Program-made: the position numbers and the translations under genes | Assembly: GCA_965178125.1 (NCBI GenBank) | Contig: OZ237743.1 | Coordinates: forward strand, 124,001 to 188,000 | DNA length: 64,000 nt | Direction: 5' to 3' | Origin: Bilabrum cf. latius | Taxonomy: Eukaryota; Bigyra: Bicosoecida; Bigyra; Bicosoecida | The notes under the pieces: model-generated | Databases searched by the model: none | The model's input: the letters and a program-made list of their open reading frames with translations, nothing else | What the model was told of the DNA's origin: nothing | In this document: positions 1 to 11,736 of the stretch, piece after piece | Numbering within the stretch: position 1 is the first letter of the stretch | Layout of the letters: each line of letters opens with the position of its first letter

Positions 1-1
1 G

Positions 2-2022
2 GAATAGGAGCGGATGCAGCGGCGGGAGCGGAGTAGGGCCAGCCCGGTGCCGATGCAGGCTCCAGCTCCGCCCGATGTGGTGCGTGACCCGGAGGGCCGG
101 GCCCGCATGGTGCGCGTGGCGCCTGCTGAGGACGGGGGGCTGGCTCTGGTACTGGAAGAAGAGACGTGCCTTGCCACCGCGCTGGTGCAGGTGCAGCTGC
201 GGGCCCTCAAGCAGGGCATGGCCGAGTACTCGAGGGGTCCCGGGCTCGTGTAGCCAGTGGTCATTCGAGACGCGGGGGAGCTGATCAGGCAGGCGGACCG
301 CAGGCGGCTCGTGAGGGGCCTGCAAGGCAGCAGGAGCAACGATAGAGGCGTCATCACGAAGGGCGGGAGGGGCAGTGGGGGCGCTGCAGAGGGTGCTTCG
401 GACCGGGTGCATGGTGGAGGTGGCGGCGGGGACGGCAAGTCGTCGCAGTGGGAGGAGGAGGGGACAGGGCTTGTCAGCAAGGGGGGCACTCGGACAGCAA
501 ACGCCGCTGCTGCCTCGTCGCACTCGTCACACCACTCGATGGAGCGGGCCGTCCGCATCGCCACGATGTTCAACGCGATGGCCACCGGCCGCGTGACGGG
601 CCCTCGGCCCCGCCACCGGCCTGTGATTTCGCCCGAGAGGAAGAGGCAGCTGGCCGCGATGCGAGCCGCGCGACGGGCCACCGGGGGCCATTCCGATTCC
701 GATTCCTCGGACGACGACGAGGAGGCACAGCGGCGAGCACGCGGGGGCAAGGGGCACCGCATCGATTCGTACCAGCAGCCCCTGCCGCCGGCCCCAGGGT
801 CAGGCCAAGCAGCCCGTGCCCCTGTCTCTGGCGCGGGAGGAGGCAGAGGAGGAAAGAGAGGGAAGGGAGCCGGCAGCGCCCGCCCGTCCTCCCTACCCAA
901 GCCGCCGCCCGCCGCCAAGACATCGGCGGGTGTGGGCTGCCGCACGAGCCGGTGGTTCAACTTCACGGGTCGCGGCGGAGACACGCTGGTGGTTGAGGAA
1001 GACATGCGGGAGAGCAACTACTGCTTCGACGTGCCGCACAAGATGCTGCTGCTGCTGCGGAGGCAGAGGCAGCAGCATCTTGACGCTGTGCGGGGGGAGC
1101 TCTACCGCTTCGAGGGCCAGCTGGACGCGCTGGGTCCGGTGATCCGGGGGACCATGCGGGCGCACGATCGGAGGGCAAGCAAGGGTTAGGGTGCGGGCGG
1201 GCGGGTGGGCGGGGCTGGCACCGCTTCCACTCCACTGCTCGGGGGGGTCTCGTCCCCAACCAGGGGCGGGGCCACCGCGGGTGGTCGCAACCTCGTGGAC
1301 TCCGAGGGCGAGGAGGACGAGAGCGACGGGTGGAGCGTCGCGGACATGGATTTGATCGACCAGTACAGCGCGCTGGAGGCCACTCTGTCGCTGAGGCGGG
1401 AACTCGACTACGTGCTGGGCTGGCTGCGCGCGCACGAGACCAAGGTGAGGCAGCAGATGGAGCTGCTGGACCAGGCCGTGCAGGTGGGCCACGGGGGCGT
1501 GGGCCCCGACGCGAGCACATTCAAGCAGAGCACCAAGCGCAAGGCGGCGGACTGGGCCTACATGCCCATTAACCTGCACGTGCAGGAGCTCAGGGTCAAG
1601 GAGCTCAACGACCTGCCCCCCGCCAAGCGCTACCACGGCACCGCCAGGGAACTGAGGATCCTCGAGGATTCCCAGGGAACAATGGGCGGCGGCAGCCAGC
1701 TGGACCGACGGGCCGCATACGTGGAGGCCCTCAAGATCGCCCAGTGGGCCGTGGCCAGCGACCAGCTGGGCGAAGGGGGGCACCAGGACGACGCCGGCAG
1801 TGGCAGTGGCAGTGGCGCCGGGGCTGGGAGAGACCCTGCATCCTCCCGTGCCTCGCGGCTGAAGCGGCTGCGGGCCCAAGCTGCGGCTGTGCTTGGGCCC
1901 CCCGTCGCCGTGGAGCACTCGATCCGGCCGTGGAGCCCCTTCGGCCGGTGGGCCCAAGCCCAGCGGAGACTGAGAAGGCTCGTTGACGAGATGCTGGCGG
2001 TGCGGGCGAGCCAGGCCTAGGA

Positions 2023-2061
<39 letters not shown>

Positions 2062-4960
2062 AGCTGCCCAACGCGGGGCAAACGGGGCAGCAAGGGAAGC
2101 CTCGGGGCCGCAGTCGGCTGCTGCTACGATTGCCGGCCCGGCGCAGGCCCAGCCCATGGGCGTGGCTCGTCTGAAGGGGCTCAAAGGCAGGGCGGAATCG
2201 CTGAGGCGGGCCAGCATGGACGTGCCCGCCCTGTAGCGAGTGTCCAGCGCGGCGCAGATGGCCAACGCAATGACGAACGCGGACAGCGTCGGGTTCGTGG
2301 GTGCCGCTGCGGGTGGGCCTAGCTCGCTGGACACAGGCAGCGATGGTGTGGGGGGCGGGACGGGCAGCCACGGGTCCTTCGGTGGCCGGCTGCAGCGGAG
2401 CGCAGCAGGAAGGGGGGCGGGGGGGCATGGGATGGGCGCTGCTTCGACCCGCGCGGGGTCGGGCCCCGCTGCCATGGCCGGCGGCAATGCCTCGTCCTCG
2501 TCCTTGTCGTCTACCAGGGGCTCTCTGGGAGACATGCCGCCCCGGCTTGCGCGCCGGTCTTCTCTGCTGCACGGGGGTAGCCGGCTAGCGAGGGAGGCCG
2601 GGACCGAGGCTCCCGCCGCCGGCGGTGTGACGAGTGCATCCAGCGGCATCACCGATGTGTCGCCGGGAAGCGGGCCACCGCCGAGCGAGGATGCCCCCGG
2701 CGGGCTGGATCTCGGGGAACACGCCAGCGCGGTGGAACACAGCCACGACGTAGACGGGGATGATGACGAGGACGAGGGCAAGGAGGATGATGTTGATGGA
2801 GAGCGCAAGGCAGAGCATGCAGCCACGGGAGGCGATGCAGGAGCAGGGGGTGGCTAGGCGGCCTCTGTCTCCGCCTCGCGAGGTGGGACCAGCACTGGGA
2901 CAACAGGCGCGGCCACCCGGGAGCAGCTCGCCCTCGACGGTCCTCGTTCCTCCACGAGCGCCTCCTCGGGGTACGACCACGAGGCTGACGAGCAGCTGTT
3001 TGCCTACCGGAACCTGATCTACGACACAGTCACCTGCGGTGCCTTCGTGGCGCACACGATGCGGTTCTCGGCCGGCAAGGACATCCTGAGCGCGGCCCAG
3101 CGGCTGCTCTCGGTGACGCAGAAGCGCATCCGGCGGGAGATAGAGGCCTAGCCTCGGCTGCTGGCCATCCGCCAGCTGCTCATGCAGGCCCAGAGCACAC
3201 CGGAGGAGAGGCTGGCTGCGCAGCACCTGCTGCTGCACTGCTCTGACCCGCGCCGGCTGCGGCTGCTCCCCGCCACTGGCGACCCCGCGCTGGAGGACCT
3301 GAACCGAGCCGTGATGGCCGAGGTAGACGCGCGCTTCTCGCTGGAGCTGCGCACTGAAATGATCATGTGCCAGGCCGCCACTGCGCTGGTCACTAGCTTT
3401 GCCAGGAAGATGCGGCTGGTGCAGCGGTACCTGCCCGAGGTGGAGGGCGGGCGGCTTTTGCAGCAGTACATGCAGGTGGGCTTCCTGGTCGAGTTCGAGT
3501 CTTTGCTGTCGGCGTGGGGGGATGAGTACCACATGATCCGAGATTTCTATGCGGCGGTCCGTTCCCTCGCCCGCTTCAGGATCAGGCTGCTGCCCCCCCT
3601 TCCTCCCGACGTGGAAGAGGTGCACCATCGCCGCGATCGCCCTAGACATGCAAGGGCGGGGGAGTGGGCCGGGGCAACTGCCGAGGCAGCCCCGATCACC
3701 GATGGGCGGCAGGTGCGCGGCACCGACGACTGGCGGGCGGGGAACGGCGGCGCGGTCCGCCTGCGCCGAGAGGGCCCCTTCATTGTGATCGAGATGCGGC
3801 TGTGGCCCATGCGGCCCCTGAAGGGGGAGCACAGGCAGAGGGTGCTGCGGGAGTCGTTCGGGCTGGGCATGGGACACGGGGAGGGGGGCGGGGTTGGTGC
3901 CGGGGATCGGGACCACCCCCCTGGTGTGGGCGGGGTAAGGGGTGGCCCCTAGGGCGCAGGCCCCGCGCCCCGCCCACTGGCCCCGGATGAACAAGAGACA
4001 GGGCTGAGGAGGCACCCGCTGTACGACCTCGACCCCGCGCTGCGTCGGCTGGTGCCTCTTGAGCTGGCCGCCGGTAAGACCATCGCCGTGGTGCCTGTCA
4101 TGTTCTCCATGGGCGTGAACGAGTTCCACTACCTGGGCTCCAAGGCGTCCATCTTCCTAGACATGGAGGTGCACAGGAGGATCAACCTCGTGGAGTTCCA
4201 TCGGCTGCTCGTGTACTTCACTTCGTACAAGCAGTACTACCACGAGGAGACGGAGAAGCTGCGGCAGCACGCCGTGGAGGAGGCCCGCCTCAGCTGGGGC
4301 AAGGTGGGGGCTGCTTTCCAGGGAGTGCAGCCCGCTGCGGTGGGGGACCTGGCGGGGCGCGGCGCAGACGAGGAGGAGGGGGAGGGGGGTGGGGATGGCG
4401 GCGCAGGAGGCGGTTCCGGTCTATCGTCTGCTGGTGCTGGCCCCGGTGCTGGCCCGGGGTTCGGTTTCGGTTTCATCCGTCGAACCGCTTCCAAGGGCGG
4501 GGCGGTGTCCCCGCTGGTCCCCGACTCGGCGCTGCCCCCGGCCGTGCGGCTTGAGCTGCGGCGCCGCGCGGAGAAGATCGAGCTGCTGAGCGAGAGGTTC
4601 CGCAAGCTGGCGGAGGCCGTGGCTCAGGACCCGACGATTCAGTCGATCGAGGCGCTGCGACAGGCGGAGGAGCTTGTGCGGCGGCTGCACGGGGGGCGGG
4701 TCACGAGCTGCAAGAGCGGCAAGGACAGGACAAGCATGATGGTGACCCTCGAGCAGGCGAGCATCTTGCAGCAGGAGCACGGGCTTAGCGGTCTGGAGCG
4801 CAAGGAGGTTGCTGAGATCATGAGGAGGCACGGGACAAGGCGAGCCAACGTGCTCAAGAACGTGGGCAAGGCCAAGTACGCCATCAACACGATCCAGCAG
4901 TACTTCTTTAACGATGAGCTGAGGCCTCCAACCGGAATGGGCGGCGCCAAGCAGACATGA
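2..4960 (+). CDS. Inositol polyphosphate 4-phosphatase-like protein (5' partial)
   Basis: Family role: INPP4-type enzymes remove the 4-phosphate from phosphatidylinositol 3,4-bisphosphate and related inositol phosphates at membranes. The C-terminal quarter shows the family signature: the P-loop CKSGKDRTSMMVTLEQ (about 4708-4755), followed by a stretch around NVLKNVGKAKYA and RPPTGMGGAKQT, which matches the order seen at INPP4 C-termini. Upstream, VVPVMFSMGVNE (about 4090-4125) matches the conserved block before the active site. The frame is open from the left edge to TGA at 4958-4960 (1652 residues seen) and is crossed only by TAG codons (5, 251, 1187, 2018, 2234, 2855, 3149 and 3950), read here as Gln. 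The first ~900 residues are low-complexity (Gly, Ser, Asp/Glu, EQ repeat) and I recognise no domain there. No intron is needed. The start lies outside the window. Confidence 0.85.
2021..2062 (+). repeat. CAG-GAG hexanucleotide repeat (Gln-Glu tract)
   Basis: A run of alternating GAG and CAG codons in the INPP4-like gene encodes an EQ tract. The codon just before it (2018-2020) is TAG, in the register where the repeat would place CAG. Confidence 0.8.
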
Positions 4961-6299
4961 GGCAAATTTTGGAACTTTTCACTCGTTTGTCTGATTGTCC
5001 GTAAATAACGTATTAAGATAATCACACACTATAAATCTATGTCTTCACCCAACAATGTATTTCTGTATTTCTGTATTTCACCCAGAAAATTATTCTGGTA
5101 TTCTGGAAAGTTCTTCGGGTCCCCCCAAAGTTCTGCGGCTTGCGCTGATTTCACACATTATCAGATCCCTCCACAGTTCTTCCGAACTTCTTCGACTTTC
5201 GACAGGCGTATCTGGGTCAGTTTGAGCGAATTTCCCATGCGCTACTCCCAGATCCGCTGCATTCACTATATTACTGGTGCTCACCCGGTGGGATAGAAGT
5301 TTTGTGCAGATCATTGATTTACGGAACCAAGCAGCTTGAGGGTGCGCGGCGCCGAACAGACGACGATGATGCGCAATGCTGGAGCCACCTAGAGTACGTC
5401 CGAAAACAAAGGTTTGGATCAAATTTCAATGGTTCGTTACCTAACAGCATAATGTGAGACACGAATTGTTGCAGAAAGTTGCAGATAAATTCCTTAAAAC
5501 CTGCAATATTGATCATCGAGTCATCGTCTATGTTTGCTGTCCCAAATCCTCTGTCACCACGCAGGCAGGACGACTCTCTGAAGAATTCCAATGAAGCGAA
5601 AATCCACTCTGAAAATTTTCGCTTCTGTGCAGTCCACGACAAATCAACGGCAGCAGAAACGAGCGACCGTGTCAGCGAAGGGTGCACACGCTGTAGAGTG
5701 CGACGCTTCGAGATCCTAGTATCAGCGTACTGGCAATTTGTGCATCACTACAAAAGTAGTGAATATTCGAAAACCAGTGGTTCCAGCAAACTGCTGGCCA
5801 GGTGGGCCAAGAAGGTGGGTGCTTCAAATCGAGATGCGATCACAATTGCTCCCCCTCCGCCGCTCACTCGAGTGTCAAGGACCGAGCTCGCGATGGAGTG
5901 GGCATTAGAGTAGGCAACATATGTAGCCATTGGAATGCGAGCGTGCGAGAAACCCACGGATCCGCTGATCTTGTAGCTGCAAGCGTGGCATCGTCGAGAG
6001 ATTGATCGGTTCCTGGCCCGTAGGCCGGCCCGGTTGCATCTACAGGCATGCAATTCGGAGGAAGAGGAAGGGACCGTGTAGATATGGAGCGCAGGCGAGT
6101 CCCCGGTCGCCAAGGAAGATGGATGGTCGAAGGACCGGCCGGAATCGCCGGCTCGGTCGCTGGTTTCGGTCGGTGTGGGAGGGTTGCTTGCACCCGTGGA
6201 GGCTCCAGAAAATGGTGGCGGAGCTTGCTGAACGTTTCTTTGAATAAATCTACATGAATTCATTGTACTAGAACTGGACCAAGCCTCTTTGCGCGGTGA
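4961..6299. other. Intergenic region, AT-richer, no gene recognised
   Basis: About 1.3 kb between the INPP4-like and CRT-like genes, clearly richer in A/T than the flanking coding DNA. Short open frames exist on both strands but none shows a recognisable motif, and the longest minus-strand one lacks an ATG and overlaps the transporter start. It probably holds the 3' UTR of one gene and the promoter of the next. Confidence 0.5.
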
Positions 6300-8150
6300 A
6301 TGCAAGCTCCAGGCACCACAGATGCCAAGTTGAAGTTGGCGTTCTGCCAGTGGCAGTGCCGTGCAATTCAGTGCTCTCCCAGTTCTCTTGGTCGATCCAA
6401 AACAAGGTCGCTTCCTCCCCAAGACGACACAAATCTCACACTAGTAGGGCTAATGGGTGCCTTGAGTGGTTCGCGGCGACGATGCTGCGTGTGCTGCAGC
6501 CAGGTATCGGAGCTGTGCGGTGGCCCTGCATCGATGGATTGTAGCAGCTTTTTCTCTCAGCTGTTCCAGCCGGGCACTGCTCCGTACCTGGCGATGATTG
6601 TGGTTGCTCTTGTGATTGCAAGGGCCACAGACCAAGTGTTCTACTATCGCATTGCTATCGCGATGTCTCCCTATAGCTGGTATTTTAGCTCGTGCATCCT
6701 ACCCATTGCGTTCCTGATCATTGTTTGGCCAATCGTTGGGGCCAAGCTCATCTGGTACCCGAAGCACATCACTAAGGAGATGCTGGCGATCCCGTAGCAC
6801 AAGTTTGCCGTGCTCGGCGCTCTGGACACGGCGTACAACCTGCTCAGCACCTGGCCCATCAAGGCCACGGGTTCCACAGTGGCCAACGTCCTCGCTCAGA
6901 GCGTGCTTCCGATCAACATGGTCATGTCGTTCGTTGTGCTGCGCACCCGGTACACGGGCCAGCACATGTCTGGGGCTCTGCTCGTCATATATGGCGTGCT
7001 GCTGCGGCTGCTCCCTGCCCTGCAAGACTCGAGCGACGAGGGCGACGGAGACGACGAGGTGCCGGCGGGGGCCTTCCTGGCGTGGAGCGTGGTGCTGGTG
7101 GGCTCCCAGATATTCGCGGCTCTCTCCAACGTGTACAAGGAAGTTGCCCTCAAGGGAACCGAGGACGTGGACGTGTATTACATGAATGCATGCATATCCT
7201 CCTGGCAGCTTCTCTTCGGGATTCTGACGGCACCGCTGGTCGGACTCAAGTTCACTCCCGATTACGTCCCGCTGAGCGAGCTGGGGACGTACATATCCAA
7301 CGCGAACAAGTGCTTCTTCGGGCACAACGCCGTGGCAGGGGACGTGTGCGACGCCGACTCGGCCTCTCCGATGGCTATCTTCTGCATCTTTATCGCTTTC
7401 AATCTCACGTACAACATACTCATGCTGGAGATATTCAAGCGGGGGTCCAGCGTGCTGTTTGTGGTTGCATCTGCAGTGCGACTGCCACTGGTGGACATCC
7501 TGCTGCTGTGGCCTCTTCTCGCGGGAGTAGCCACCGCCACATTCACCTCCTTTGACGCGTTTGCGCTGGTCGCTCTGCTGCTGGCCATGTACCTGTACAA
7601 CTCCCAGCCGGAGATCAAGTCGAAGAGACCTCCCCTTGGGCTGCAGGAGCTGTGGGGCGGGTTTGTGCGGCACTGCCTGTGCTGCGAGTGCGGGTGCCTG
7701 GAGCAAGTGCTCGAGGGCGGCGAGCACGGGGATGGCGAGACGCGGGGGCTGCTGGACAATGGAGCGGCAGGATCAGGATCAGGATCAGGATTGGGTAAGG
7801 GGACGGGCGGGAAGCTCAGGCTGCTGGCAGCAGCGCCCGGGGCCACAGGGATGGCGGTTGCGCGGGCCTCCTACCTGGACGAAGATGAAGATGAAAACGA
7901 AGATGGAGCATCCGCGTCTGCGGCCGCACTGCGAAGCAGTGTGGAAGGCGATGGTGTGGTGCTACTGGACGCTGAAAACAAGGCGGTGGGCGCTGGTGCT
8001 GCTGCTGCTGCCGGTGTGGGCAGGGGGCTCGGGGGGGCTACCCATCGGGGGGGGTATGGAAGCGCGGATGCGGCTGCGGCCGGCGTGGGCCCAAGCGATG
8101 GTTCGACTGGCTCCTCTGGGGAGGAGCCTGCGGCTGTTCCGGCATTGTGA
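6300..8150 (+). CDS. Chloroquine-resistance-transporter-like (CRT-like) membrane transporter
   Basis: CRT-like proteins belong to the drug/metabolite transporter superfamily and sit in digestive-vacuole, lysosome or plastid membranes, moving small solutes such as amino acids, peptides or thiols. The 616-residue product has a soluble N-terminus, then alternating hydrophobic helices. The block KFAVLGALDTAYNLLSTWP, followed by the helix around ANVLAQSVLPINMVMSFVVL and the YTGQHMSGALLVIYGV segment, is the order I expect in this family. A long loop with SWQLLFGILTAPL and a second half ending near LLLAMYLYNSQPEIKSKRPP complete the bundle. The C-terminal ~180 residues are acidic and low-complexity and probably cytosolic. 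One in-frame TAG (6795-6797) lies just before HKFAVLGALD, where Gln gives PQHKF. The ATG at 6300 is the first in frame; 6453 is an alternative. It ends in TGA. Confidence 0.75.
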
Positions 8151-8453
8151 CGAGGAAAGCTGTCGAGGTGTGACGAGTGCGCGCCCGGAGCCACGCGGTC
8201 GATCGATGGATTGTTGGTTAAAGCGGGCCGCCAGCGGTGCACGTGCAGGCGGATCGGTTGATGAAACCGCCCTGGGCATCAGTGCCACTGCTGGCTGCGT
8301 GCGATGTCATCCGGTTGCTCCCGGCCCCACGTCGCATCTACTTTTTTTATAAACATTTTTTCTATTTTTAATGGTCTCTATCGCATCTCATCGGAGTCGA
8401 GCACCATGCACCATGCACCTCCGAATCCACCGCCCCATTTCGTGTTTGGTCCA
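8151..8453. other. Convergent intergenic spacer
   Basis: Space between the 3' ends of the transporter (+) and the small membrane protein (-). It contains a T-rich stretch near 8340-8372 that may belong to the 3' processing signals. No gene is seen. Confidence 0.4.
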
Positions 8454-9179
8454 TCACTGCCTCCCCCGACTCTAGTCCTCGGCGGGAGCCTCCTCCACGG
8501 CCCTCCGCAGCGCCTCCGTGTCCACCTCCCTGGGCTGGCCGATCCCAAAGGCGGGGGCGCCGCTTTGGCCGACCCCTCCGCCGCTTTGGCCACTGCCACC
8601 GGCAGCGGCGGTGGTCCTCAGCCTCTTGACCCCCCCGTCTGACTCCGCCCCCAGGTACCCCGTGGGGACCCCCCCCTCCGAGCTGAACACCAGGGCGGGC
8701 TTGCCCTGTAGAGAGCGCAGCACTGACTGGCCCGCGATGGCCTCGCGAGATGGCGGGCGAAGGGGCTCTGCGGGCCAGAAGGACCCGTCCAGCTGCAGCC
8801 GCACGTGCTGCTTGCCGTCCATCAGAGCCACGCAACCGTTCGAGAGGCGCAGCTCGGGCCTGTCGTTTCGCACGCCCAGCTCCGCGCAAGGTACGACTCT
8901 GCCAGCCATCTGCCTACCCTTCGGGTGCGCAACAATCACGCGATCCACTACAACGTTATGAAATCTGGCGTAGCGAAACCTCGTGTACGCTGCGAATGCG
9001 ACCGAGGCAGCTGCAACTCCCCCTAGCACGGCGACGGCGCGCTCCAAGAAGACCAATCGTCGCTCCAGTTCATCTGGATGCAGAAATGCTGCCAATCCTT
9101 TCTACCTTCGAGCAGCTGCGGTGCGCTTGGGGTGTAGGCCTTGCGTCCAAAAAGTACAAGCATCGGTGATGAACACCAT
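8454..9179 (-). CDS. Small single-pass membrane protein, unknown function
   Basis: The 241-residue product is not recognised. From ATG at 9179 the protein starts MVFITDACTFWTQG and has one clear hydrophobic segment (about residues 50-72, AVAVLGGVAAASVAFAAY). It continues with a ~100-residue globular-looking part containing a Val-Val-Asp-Arg-Val-Ile-Val strand and a MDGKQHVRLQLDGSFWPAEP stretch, and ends in a Gly/Ser/Gln-rich tail. The single membrane segment suggests an anchored protein with a soluble C-terminal domain, side unknown. Two TAG codons fall inside (9102-9104 and 8472-8474); the stop is TGA at 8454-8456. If TAG were a stop, the frame would lose its only nearby ATG. It is transcribed divergently from the purple acid phosphatase, 239 bp away. 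Confidence 0.6.
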
Positions 9180-9418
9180 CGCGATTCAAACACGGCTCCA
9201 CGTGGCCGGCTGCCTACAACAATCTCTCACACGCTGCTCGCTATAATGCAGACTATTTGGCTGCCTTGGACTCGCCCGATTCCCCGGACATTGCCGCTGC
9301 AGGTGTCTCAAGAAGGTGCTCCACGCAGACCACCAGCAAGTGGTCTTGCAGTGGGCTGCAACTGAGCTGCGGATGCAGGGTGCGCAATTTGGATCCACTA
9401 TTGAGGCCGTTCGGTACA
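9180..9418. promoter_or_regulatory. Divergent promoter region
   Basis: The 239 bp between the ATG of the small membrane protein (-) and the ATG of the purple acid phosphatase (+) must carry the start regions of both. I see no clear TATA element. This is inferred from gene layout only. Confidence 0.4.
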
Positions 9419-11098
9419 ATGCGCAACCTCCTGATTGCTTTCATTGCGTGTATCACTGCTGCATTTGCCAGACCACGCCACCTGCGGATGAATTTGATCA
9501 GAAAGGAGGGTTCCATGCGGTTTGCCTGGAATCAGCTGCAAACGCCGCAGTATCCTACGCTTGCACTGGGTTCGTCCCCCACAAACATGTCCCAAACAAT
9601 AAAAGCGCAATGTCATACCTTCAGTTAGGGAGATCTCTGCGGTGCACCCGCCACGGACCCGGAAAACTGGGTCAACCCTGGGTTCGTCTGTGTGGCCACA
9701 GCGTCTGGACTGCCTCGCGACGGAAAGCCAATGTACTACTCCGTTGGCGATGGAATACAAGCCGCTAATAAGTCGGATGTGTTTGAGTTCCGTCCGAGTC
9801 CAGTGGATACCACCGGGACAACCGCACGGTTGCTGATAACCGCAGACACTGGGACCACTGGCCACGCCGTTGCGACGCTGTCCAACATGAGCAAAGCCAT
9901 CGAGCGCGCCGAGAACTTGAGTACCAGCCATGGGATCGTTGACACCAGCTCGTTCGACCGTCCCGTGGACCTGGTGCTGTTCAATGGAGACCTTAGCTAC
10001 GCCATGGGCAAAGCTAGCAAATGGGACGAGTTCTTCTCACAGATGCAGGGCATTGCAGCGCGGGTCCCAGTGAGTTTCTCGGTGGGGAACCACGAGTTCG
10101 ACTGGACTGGGCAGGCCTGGGATCCCTGGTGGTCGGACATCTGGTGGGACACTGGCTCCCAGGGCGAGTGCGGCCTGCAGTACGACGCTCGGCTGCAGCA
10201 GGAGGGGCCAGCGCCACCAGGGCCCCGAGGGAACAACTGGACGGCCCCGGGGTACTACTCGAACGTGAACAACTACTGGTACAGCGTCAACCGCGGCCCC
10301 GTGCACGTGATTGCGCTCTCCACGGAGCACAACTACACGACCGGGAGCCCCCAGCGGCAGTGGCTCGAGAAGGACCTTGCAGCAGTGGACAGGACCCCCG
10401 GGCGGGGAGGCACCCCGTTCGTCATCGTGATGTTGCACCGGGCGCTCTACGACACCACGCTCAGCGCGCTTCTTCCCGAAGAGTTTGCTCTCCGGTACGA
10501 GCTGGAGCCCGTCTTTGAGCGGTACAACGTATCGCTGGTGCTGCTCGCGCACATCCACAACTACCAGCGCACATGCGCGGTCTACGACGGCAACTGCACG
10601 GGGTCCGATGGGTGGGCCCCCGGCATGCAGTTCCGGTCCTCGCAGTCCCTCTCGACCCCCGGGGCTGTCCCCAGCATGGGGCTCGGGGAAATCGAGGCCC
10701 GGCGCCTGGCTTTGCAGGGGCTGGAGGAGCGGCGGGCGAGGGCCATCGAGACTGGGCACAGGGGGGTGAGGGCGGTCGACGGGGTGAGCCTTGACCCCAC
10801 CGGGGGGGCGCTGGAGCGGGAGCTCAGGAGAGCCCCGGGGACGAGAGGGGTCTACGGCGGGGATGCGGGGGGTTCCGGGTCCCCCCCACCAAGGGGTCGG
10901 CCCTACGTGGTGATCGGATCAGGGGGCAAGACATCGGGCACCCGGTTCTGGGTGACGGACCCGGAGTGGCTCGCCTTCCGGTCGGAGGAGTTCGGGTACC
11001 TTGACCTCGTGGTGCACAACCAGTCGGTTGCAACCGCTAGGTATGTCTCGGATCCTGACGGGGTGGTGCTGGACGAGTTTTCCTTCGGGCCCTACTGA
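9419..11098 (+). CDS. Secreted purple acid phosphatase (metallophosphoesterase)
   Basis: Purple acid phosphatases hydrolyse phosphate monoesters with a two-metal centre, usually outside the cell or in vacuoles. The 559-residue product begins with an obvious signal peptide (MRNLLIAFIACITAAFA). An N-terminal fibronectin-like part includes the family-typical DLCGAPATDPENW stretch. The metal-binding blocks follow in order: LLITADTGTTG, LVLFNGDLSYA, SVGNHEFDW, VIVMLHRALYDT and LLAHIHNYQRTC, the last matching the canonical GHVHNYERTCP block. A C-terminal part ends FSFGPY, then TGA. One in-frame TAG at 9626-9628 gives TFSQGDLCG. The start at 9419 is chosen because it gives the signal peptide. The last ~60 nt form the beginning of the direct repeat also found at 24985. 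No intron is needed. Confidence 0.88.
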
Positions 11099-11693
11099 CC
11101 ACTGGCACCGACCGGGGATGTGGAAGGGAGCTTGGGGCGTGTGCATGCGCCGCCAGGGCAAGAATCGGATGGGCTCTGGGAGGACCGAATTATAAGGATG
11201 AGAGTGACTGGTTGAATGAATTTCGGTCGGCGCGGTGGTGCGCCACGGTCCACTGGGGCCGTTGCTTGCTTGCGCTGTCGGCATAAACGAACAAATTCGC
11301 TCTCTGGATTTGTTGAGCAATCAGTGAGATCAAGGAAACGGTACATTCATTCTGCCCACGGCCGGGCAGGCATGTTGTCGTACGGCCGTCACCTGGACGA
11401 AGTGCCGCTACTGCAAGCGTACCTCTCTGGGAAGCGCAGAATCGATGAGGGCAAGCAGCACGACAGATCTCATCACGTTTCTGAAATCCCGGAGCTCACA
11501 AGAGCGCGCGGCGGAGTACGCCTTCACGCAGATGGGGAAGAGCCAGCTTGGTGACCGCGAGCGAGGACACGCCGACGTGGCTGAGGCCCTGCTGCACCTC
11601 CGCGACGACAGCCACAACCGCGCAGCCCAGCACCTTACTACCGCAGGCAAGGTTGATCTAGACAAGGAGCTCGTTCTACTGCTGCTCGAAATG
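11039..11693 (+). repeat. Direct repeat copy A (~655 bp) flanking the giant surface-protein gene
   Basis: Matches 24985-25647 in the same orientation, with small indels and substitutions. It starts at AGGTA(T/C)GTCTCGGATCCTGACGG and ends at CTGCTCGAAATG. It contains the last codons of the purple acid phosphatase, the spacer and the 5' part of the F-BAR gene. The two copies bracket 11694-24984, which holds the whole 13-kb minus-strand gene. Confidence 0.85.
11372..11693 (+). pseudogene. Truncated F-BAR gene fragment (copy of 25300-25647)
   Basis: The start MLSYG matches the F-BAR gene at 25300. Relative to that copy, a ~30-bp deletion removes residues after MLSYG, and a small deletion near 11455-11465 shifts the frame, so the reading changes to a non-homologous peptide. 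Homology stops abruptly at 11693, before the end of the F-BAR domain. At 11544-11546 it has CAG where the intact gene has TAG (25504-25506). It is non-functional as a F-BAR protein. Confidence 0.8.
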
Positions 11694-11736
11694 GCATGCA
11701 TTGACCCACCAAGCCGCCATTCTGCGCGAAATCACA

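Noticed and set aside
893-2572. Long minus-strand open frame (559 codons) opposite the INPP4-like gene
   Set aside because: Its composition (Arg/Pro/His/Leu-rich) is the usual shadow of a GC-rich gene, it has no recognisable domain, and the plus strand has a clear conserved protein.
2585-4129. Minus-strand open frame of 514 codons
   Set aside because: Antisense shadow of the same gene; no motif.
5748-6422. Minus-strand open frame of ~224 codons in the intergenic region
   Set aside because: No ATG start, no recognisable motif, and it runs into the start of the CRT-like gene.
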